Source: UBA685 sp049889495
GTDB taxonomy: Bacteria; Pseudomonadota; Alphaproteobacteria; Puniceispirillales; Puniceispirillaceae
Reading direction: 5' to 3'
Length of the DNA: 64,000 nt
NCBI GenBank assembly: GCA_049889495.1
Contig: JBMHDH010000072.1
Coordinates: forward strand, 29,788 to 93,787
Shown here: positions 59,772 through 64,000 of the stretch, in pieces
Layout: every line of letters begins with the position of its first letter
Position numbering within the stretch: position 1 is the first letter of the stretch
Notes under the pieces: model-generated
The model's input: only the letters and a program-made list of their open reading frames with translations
Told to the model about the DNA's origin: nothing
Database searches by the model: none
Made by a program: the position numbers and the translations under genes

Positions 59772-60869
59772 TCACGGCGATGGCAATAGATGCAAGATAT
59801 CTGAAACGGCGCGATCCAAAGCTGGTTGATCAAGGCCAGATAACGTGACTGAACCAAGCGATTTTCTATCATGTTTTTGGCTAGCCCTTTGATAGGCAGG
59901 GTCATAATGATCGTGCAAAATTGCGCTAATAAATTGGTCAAAATCACCATTATTCAGCAATCTTTGCCAGCTTTGTGTGACCTCATAACCATGGCGGGTA
60001 TGCATGCCTTCCACCAAATGGCTTAATTTATCATTACCACGATCCATTAAATGCGCATAATCGCCTTTTAACAGCGCAATTCTGGTGGCGTCATCTGCTT
60101 TGATTTCAATCTTAGGGGCTTGTGACATAGCATGCCATAAATCCTTTGGTAGGCTAAGATTACCGATGCGGCTGCTTTCTGCTTCAACAAAGACAAAATT
60201 GTGGCCAATTTTCTGTTTGCTTAAGGGATTTGTGTCTGTTGTTCGTTGTGCTTGGCGCATCGCCTCATATAAGCGAGATTCAAAAAGCCGTTGTGGTGGC
60301 TGATCTTGGTCTGGCATTTGACCTAGCAAAGAGCCCCTGTGACAGGCCAGCCCTTCAAGATCGATGATCGTTGCCCCATGAACCGATAAAGCCTGCAATA
60401 TCTTGGTTTTTCCCGTGCCAGTTGGGCCAGATAAAATACAAATCTCAAGATTTTTCGGCAGGTCCTGAAGGGAATCTAGCACTGATTTACGATAGGTTTT
60501 ATACCCCCCTTGTAGCAGAAAGCTGGCCCAACCCACTTCACCGCAGATATGAGCAAAGGCGCGCGATCTTTGTCCCCCACGCCAACAATGGATTAAGGGA
60601 CGCCAATTTTCTGGCTTATCTGCTAAATGGGTTTGGATATGGCGGGCAATGTTGGCTGAAACAAGGGCCGCACCTATGCGTCTTGCAACAAAGGGGCTTT
60701 GTTGTTTGTAAAGCGTGCCAATATGAATGCGTTCCTCATCTGATAACACAGGCAAATTGATCGCGCCCCCTATGTGGTCATCTGCAAATTCAGATGGTGC
60801 ACGCACATCAATAATCATATCAATGCGTGCATCATGCCATGATGTCAGAGTTTCGATAGGCGCAGGCAT
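59772..60869 (-). CDS. selU: tRNA 2-selenouridine synthase
   Basis: 365-residue enzyme (SelU/MnmH) that swaps the sulfur of 2-thiouridine for selenium at the wobble position of some tRNAs, using selenophosphate. The N-terminal rhodanese domain has DVRAPSEFADDHI and the catalytic Cys95 in HCWRGGQRSRA. The C-terminal domain has the P-loop GPTGTGKT (148-155). The gene starts three bases after the SelD-fusion stop and belongs to the same minus-strand operon, so selenophosphate maker and user are coproduced. Confidence 0.95.
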   Translation of the reverse strand: MPAPIETLTSWHDARIDMIIDVRAPSEFADDHIGGAINLPVLSDEERIHIGTLYKQQSPFVARRIGAALVSANIARHIQTHLADKPENWRPLIHCWRGGQRSRAFAHICGEVGWASFLLQGGYKTYRKSVLDSLQDLPKNLEICILSGPTGTGKTKILQALSVHGATIIDLEGLACHRGSLLGQMPDQDQPPQRLFESRLYEAMRQAQRTTDTNPLSKQKIGHNFVFVEAESSRIGNLSLPKDLWHAMSQAPKIEIKADDATRIALLKGDYAHLMDRGNDKLSHLVEGMHTRHGYEVTQSWQRLLNNGDFDQFISAILHDHYDPAYQRASQKHDRKSLGSVTLSGLDQPALDRAVSDILHLLPSP

Positions 60870-60872
60870 AGT

Positions 60873-63113
60873 CTAATGTAACTCAATCATGATGGCAGGG
60901 CTATCTTTTACAAGAGCGCCGATCACTTTGGCATCGTAATCTGCCAATTTTGCTATGAGATCTGCGCTGTTGCTTGTGGGAATGACGGCTAGGATACCGC
61001 CAGAGGTTTGCGGGTCGTATAATAAAGGCAGCCGCCAATCTTGCATAAGCGACGGGGCAATAATCAGATTTGTGGCTTGTTGGTTTTGAAATGTCATTGA
61101 TGATGTAATGCCATTTTCAAGCGCAGATTGCACATCTTTCAGTAAAGGTAGCTGATCCAAATATAAGCGTATGCCCCATTTTTCAGGCAATCGCGCTAAT
61201 AAATTCGCGGCATGGCGCGCGAGGCCAAAACCTGTAATATCAGTCATCGCAACCGCGCCAGCTTCGAAACATGCTTTTGCGGCCTGCTGGTTTGAGGTTA
61301 GCATGCCTGCCAGTAATGCATCATAGGCATGGGATGATAATTGATTGCGCATCAGCGCCGCCAAACCCACACCTGTTCCCAGCTTTTTGGTCATCACAAG
61401 GTGATAATCTTGTCTGGGCGACGCATCATCAAAATCATAGCTATGGGGACCAGAGACTGCCAAGCCAATGGCTGATGATTTACCCTGTGCCGTATGTCCC
61501 CCCACAAGCTGAGTATCGGCATCTGATAACGCCAATAGGACACCAGATAATAATTGTGTGGCCATCATGGTTTGATGCGCTTCATCAGCCTCTTCAAGGG
61601 TGACATGCGCTTGGGCAAAGGCTGGTATGGCACCTGCCACATATAAATCACTTAACGCATGCTGTACGGCGATTTTTGCAAATATAAAAGGATCAGGAAT
61701 CATTTGTGAGATGCTGTCAAAGCTATGACGTAAAGGGGCATTAATGGCCGCTGTTAGGCTGGCATCTTCGGCAGAGCGAGCTGTCTCATCAGCGCACATC
61801 AAATCTGGCTTAGCGCCGTTATTGATCGCAAATTCTCTGGCATCTTGCATGGCGTTATCAAGCGCGCTTGCACTGGCTTTGGCCGCACATCCTGCACAAC
61901 GCATAGGCGCAAAAATAGGATCGCTTAAGGCCGCTTTTTTTCTGCGATAAAGGGGCAGGGGCGTGATGGCTTCTTGGTGCATCTCTGGCAGGATAGAAAA
62001 TTTATCCATAAAGGCTTTATCGATACGTTTTTTCAGCCACCACCAAAAGCGGCCATAGGAAGCAAGCACCCCTCTTGTGGCAATGGCCTTGCCGTTTCCT
62101 GTGCCAATAAGCGCAAGATAGCGTTTTTGTGGTTGCCATCTCTGCAATGGTTTTTGATCGACATAGCGGCGAATATTCTTTGCCAACACCGCACCAGCTC
62201 TGACCGCAAAAACCCCTGCTTTTTCCCGCGGGGCATGAGTTATGCTTGCCACATCACCTGCGGCAAATAGGCTGTCATGAACAGGGCTTTGTAATGTGGG
62301 GCCTACTTTGATAAAGCCCTTATCATCAAGCATATCATTATGCGCTGATGCCAATGATTTGACAAAGGCTGCGGGTTTTACGCCTGTCACCACAAAATTC
62401 ACGCCAGACGGATAGTGCATTCCTGTTGCATCATACAAGGCGCGATCTGTCATTTCGGTAATTGCCACCCCTTCATGAAGGGTGATGCCAGCTGATTGAC
62501 ACTGGTCTCGCACCAATTTGGCCGCCTTTTTGGGCAATGTTTTTAAAATAGATTCTGATCTAGAAAAGACATTAATATCAGGGGCTTGCGATTTATATCT
62601 CACAGATAAAGCGAATGCCATTTCCATGCCAGCAACACCAGCACCAATGATATTTACGGTATTTGTACTTGGCAGATGATCTGGAATTTTTGACACACAA
62701 TGTGAGATAGGCTTAACAGCAATTCCATAGCGATCTGCGCCTTTTATCGGGCTGAGGTCAGGCAAGGCACCACTATTGATGGATATAATATCATAACGCA
62801 TCGCGGGGTGGTTTTTGATCGCAATTTGTCGCGCATTTGCATCAATGGCTGTGACTTCATCATGAATAAAATTGGCACCAGCAAAGCTGGCAAGGCGTAC
62901 CAAATCAATATGGATCTCATCTTTATCCCATACCCCCTCAATATAGCCTGGCAACATGCCAGAATAAGGAGCGTTGGTCACATCACTGATCAGGGTAATT
63001 GTTAGGCCATCAATGGGCCGCATGCCAAAGGATTTCAGCACATTAACATGGGCATGACCACCACCGATCAGCACCAAATGCAATTGTGTGGGAGAAAAGC
63101 GGTTTTGATTCAA
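60873..63113 (-). CDS. selD: FAD-oxidoreductase/selenide water dikinase fusion
   Basis: 746 residues in two parts. The N-terminal ~390 residues are a pyridine-nucleotide-disulfide-type FAD oxidoreductase: LVLIGGGHAHVNVL (13-26), second nucleotide motif IIGAGVAGMEMA (155-166), and LFAAGDVASI (282-291). From about 400 on comes selenide water dikinase: Cys409 and Lys412 in GCAAK match the catalytic Cys/Lys spacing of SelD. QLVGGHTAQGK, DITGFGLARHAANLL and DPQTSGGIL follow. Such NDH-SelD fusions are known and thought to deliver reduced selenium to the kinase. The start overlaps the flavin-reductase stop by four bases (63110-63113); the stop is three bases from selU. Confidence 0.94.
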   Translation of the reverse strand: MNQNRFSPTQLHLVLIGGGHAHVNVLKSFGMRPIDGLTITLISDVTNAPYSGMLPGYIEGVWDKDEIHIDLVRLASFAGANFIHDEVTAIDANARQIAIKNHPAMRYDIISINSGALPDLSPIKGADRYGIAVKPISHCVSKIPDHLPSTNTVNIIGAGVAGMEMAFALSVRYKSQAPDINVFSRSESILKTLPKKAAKLVRDQCQSAGITLHEGVAITEMTDRALYDATGMHYPSGVNFVVTGVKPAAFVKSLASAHNDMLDDKGFIKVGPTLQSPVHDSLFAAGDVASITHAPREKAGVFAVRAGAVLAKNIRRYVDQKPLQRWQPQKRYLALIGTGNGKAIATRGVLASYGRFWWWLKKRIDKAFMDKFSILPEMHQEAITPLPLYRRKKAALSDPIFAPMRCAGCAAKASASALDNAMQDAREFAINNGAKPDLMCADETARSAEDASLTAAINAPLRHSFDSISQMIPDPFIFAKIAVQHALSDLYVAGAIPAFAQAHVTLEEADEAHQTMMATQLLSGVLLALSDADTQLVGGHTAQGKSSAIGLAVSGPHSYDFDDASPRQDYHLVMTKKLGTGVGLAALMRNQLSSHAYDALLAGMLTSNQQAAKACFEAGAVAMTDITGFGLARHAANLLARLPEKWGIRLYLDQLPLLKDVQSALENGITSSMTFQNQQATNLIIAPSLMQDWRLPLLYDPQTSGGILAVIPTSNSADLIAKLADYDAKVIGALVKDSPAIMIELH

Positions 63114-63592
63114 ATCGCATTAACCTTGCCCGCATAATAAGACATAGGCGGGGTATCTGTTTCATGTTGATGGATGGCCAAAACCTCACCCACATGGATG
63201 ATATGGTCACCGCCATCATATTGCGCATAGGGCCGACATTCCAAAACACAAGGACAGCCCGTGATAAGAGGGGCGCCATTTTGGCCTATTTGCCAATCTA
63301 CTGTGGCAAAGCGGTCTTCATGATCTGTGGCAAAGCGCGTGCATAACGCGCCTTGATCTGCGCCAAGAAAGGCAATGGAAAAAGAGCTTGTGTTTGCAAA
63401 ATCTTCTGCGCTTGAATTGCCTTTGATCAAAGACCACAACACCAAACGTGGGTTCAAAGACACAGACGCGAAAGAATTGACAGTTAATCCATAAGGGCGG
63501 CCATCGTCTTTGATGCAAGATACAATGGTGACACCTGTTAAAAATTGCCCCATTGCGGCTTTGAAGTCTGCATCTGTGATTGTTGCGCTCAT
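63110..63592 (-). CDS. Flavin reductase domain protein
   Basis: 160-residue FMN-binding split-barrel protein of the flavin reductase (HpaC/NTAB-component B) type. Signatures are DFKAAMGQFLTGVTIVSC near the start, PYGLTVNSFASVSLNPRLVLWSL, and the GDHIIHVGEVLAI strand. Such proteins give reduced flavin to partner oxygenases or other enzymes. The frame opens at TTG 63598; the ATG at 63592 is preferred. As first gene of the selenium operon it is coupled by a 4-base overlap to the oxidoreductase/SelD fusion, so a role in selenium reduction is suggested but unproven. Confidence 0.85.
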   Translation of the reverse strand: MSATITDADFKAAMGQFLTGVTIVSCIKDDGRPYGLTVNSFASVSLNPRLVLWSLIKGNSSAEDFANTSSFSIAFLGADQGALCTRFATDHEDRFATVDWQIGQNGAPLITGCPCVLECRPYAQYDGGDHIIHVGEVLAIHQHETDTPPMSYYAGKVNAI

Positions 63593-63668
63593 TGACAAAT
63601 CATCCCTCTCACTTGATCAATTCTCTAGCTATACGATTTCAAGGGTGACGTTGGACCGCCAATCCCCA

Positions 63669-64000
63669 TTATTCAAGAAAATAATCAGACCTTTTCGGAA
63701 AAAATCGATAAATCCAGCTCTTTGGCATAACATCAGCCAATAGCACAGCCAAAAAGATCATGATACAGCCGACAATCGCAAGCCATGTCAAAGATTGTGA
63801 TAATAATAACCAGCCCGCAATCACCGCAAACACAGCCTCAAGTGACATAATAAAGGCAGCGGCGGTTGTATTGGCGTGGCGTTGGGCCACAAGTTGTAAT
63901 GTGTAAGCGATACCAACTGAAACCGCCCCAGCATAAACCAATTCTTGCCAAACAGGCAGGAAATCAGCCAAAGCAGGTGCCTCAAAAATGACAGCTGCGA
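63669..64000 (-). CDS. EamA/DMT-family transporter, C-terminal part (runs off the window)
   Basis: The frame is open from its TAA at 63669 to the window edge with no start required inside, so this is the C-terminal part of a gene that begins beyond 64000. The visible 110 residues include SVGIAYTLQLVAQRHANTT, AAAFIMSLEAVFAVIAGWLL and a final hydrophobic segment LAIVGCIMIFLAVLLADV. That is the classic second EamA repeat. Substrate unknown. It lies 76 bases upstream of the flavin reductase on the same strand. Confidence 0.88.
   Translation of the reverse strand, partial: AAVIFEAPALADFLPVWQELVYAGAVSVGIAYTLQLVAQRHANTTAAAFIMSLEAVFAVIAGWLLLSQSLTWLAIVGCIMIFLAVLLADVMPKSWIYRFFPKRSDYFLE

Noticed and set aside
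1..64000. CRISPR arrays, prophage or insertion sequences
   Set aside because: No spaced direct repeats, integrase, transposase or phage structural genes were found; codon use is even except in the highly expressed aapJ.

Overview
The window is an ordinary-looking, gene-dense stretch of an alphaproteobacterial chromosome with moderate-to-low GC. The lineage call is inference from gene order and content. The order dus-ntrB-ntrC-ntrY-ntrX-trkA-dat-hfq and the order recG/sdhE-mfd are both classic alphaproteobacterial arrangements. A DMSP demethylase (dmdA) beside matching CoA-pathway genes, an aapJQMP amino-acid importer and several photolyases point to a sunlit-ocean heterotroph, most plausibly of the SAR116 (Puniceispirillum-like) type. 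I see no rRNA, CRISPR array, prophage or insertion sequence.

Layout. 1-1.3 kb: start of pgpA and the fused isoprenoid gene ispDF (minus). 1.5-12.2 kb: the nitrogen two-component operon with ATGA overlaps, then trkA, a D-amino-acid aminotransferase, hfq and an inositol-phosphatase-family gene. 12.3-20 kb: mazG, a DUF502 membrane protein, recG, sdhE and mfd. 20-22.8 kb: a DsbA-family oxidoreductase, a HugZ-like protein, a glutathione transferase and a DMT exporter. 22.9-27.4 kb: three different photolyase/cryptochrome genes in one overlapping operon. 27.4-27.8 kb: an intergenic region with eight 12-bp tandem repeats. 27.8-37.2 kb: a DMSP/methylmercaptopropionate island (dmdC, dmdB, a FadN-type fusion, a hydrolase, metY, dmdA). 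37.2-41.8 kb: an orphan tungstate-binding protein and molybdopterin genes moaA-mobB-moeA-moaD-moaE. 41.9-51 kb: an RhlE-type helicase, metC, aapJQMP, sseA and cysK. 51.1-58.3 kb: sixA, a long-chain acyl-CoA ligase and an RND adaptor/pump pair. 58.3-59.4 kb: small unrecognised membrane and exported proteins. 59.5-63.6 kb: tRNA-Asn and a selenium operon (flavin reductase, FAD-oxidoreductase/SelD fusion, SelU). The window ends inside another DMT transporter.

How the genes work together. DmdA would demethylate DMSP to methylmercaptopropionate. DmdB and DmdC would activate and oxidise it, and a crotonase-containing enzyme could hydrate the product so that methanethiol is released. MetY next to dmdA could capture that methanethiol into methionine; metC, cysK and sseA elsewhere in the window extend the sulfur theme. 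The three photolyases suit life in strong light. NtrC has lost the residues for ATP hydrolysis and sigma-54 contact, and NtrX lacks the sigma-54-contact loop, so this nitrogen regulon probably works without sigma-54. Selenium appears to be directed to tRNA 2-selenouridine, judging by selD and selU alone.
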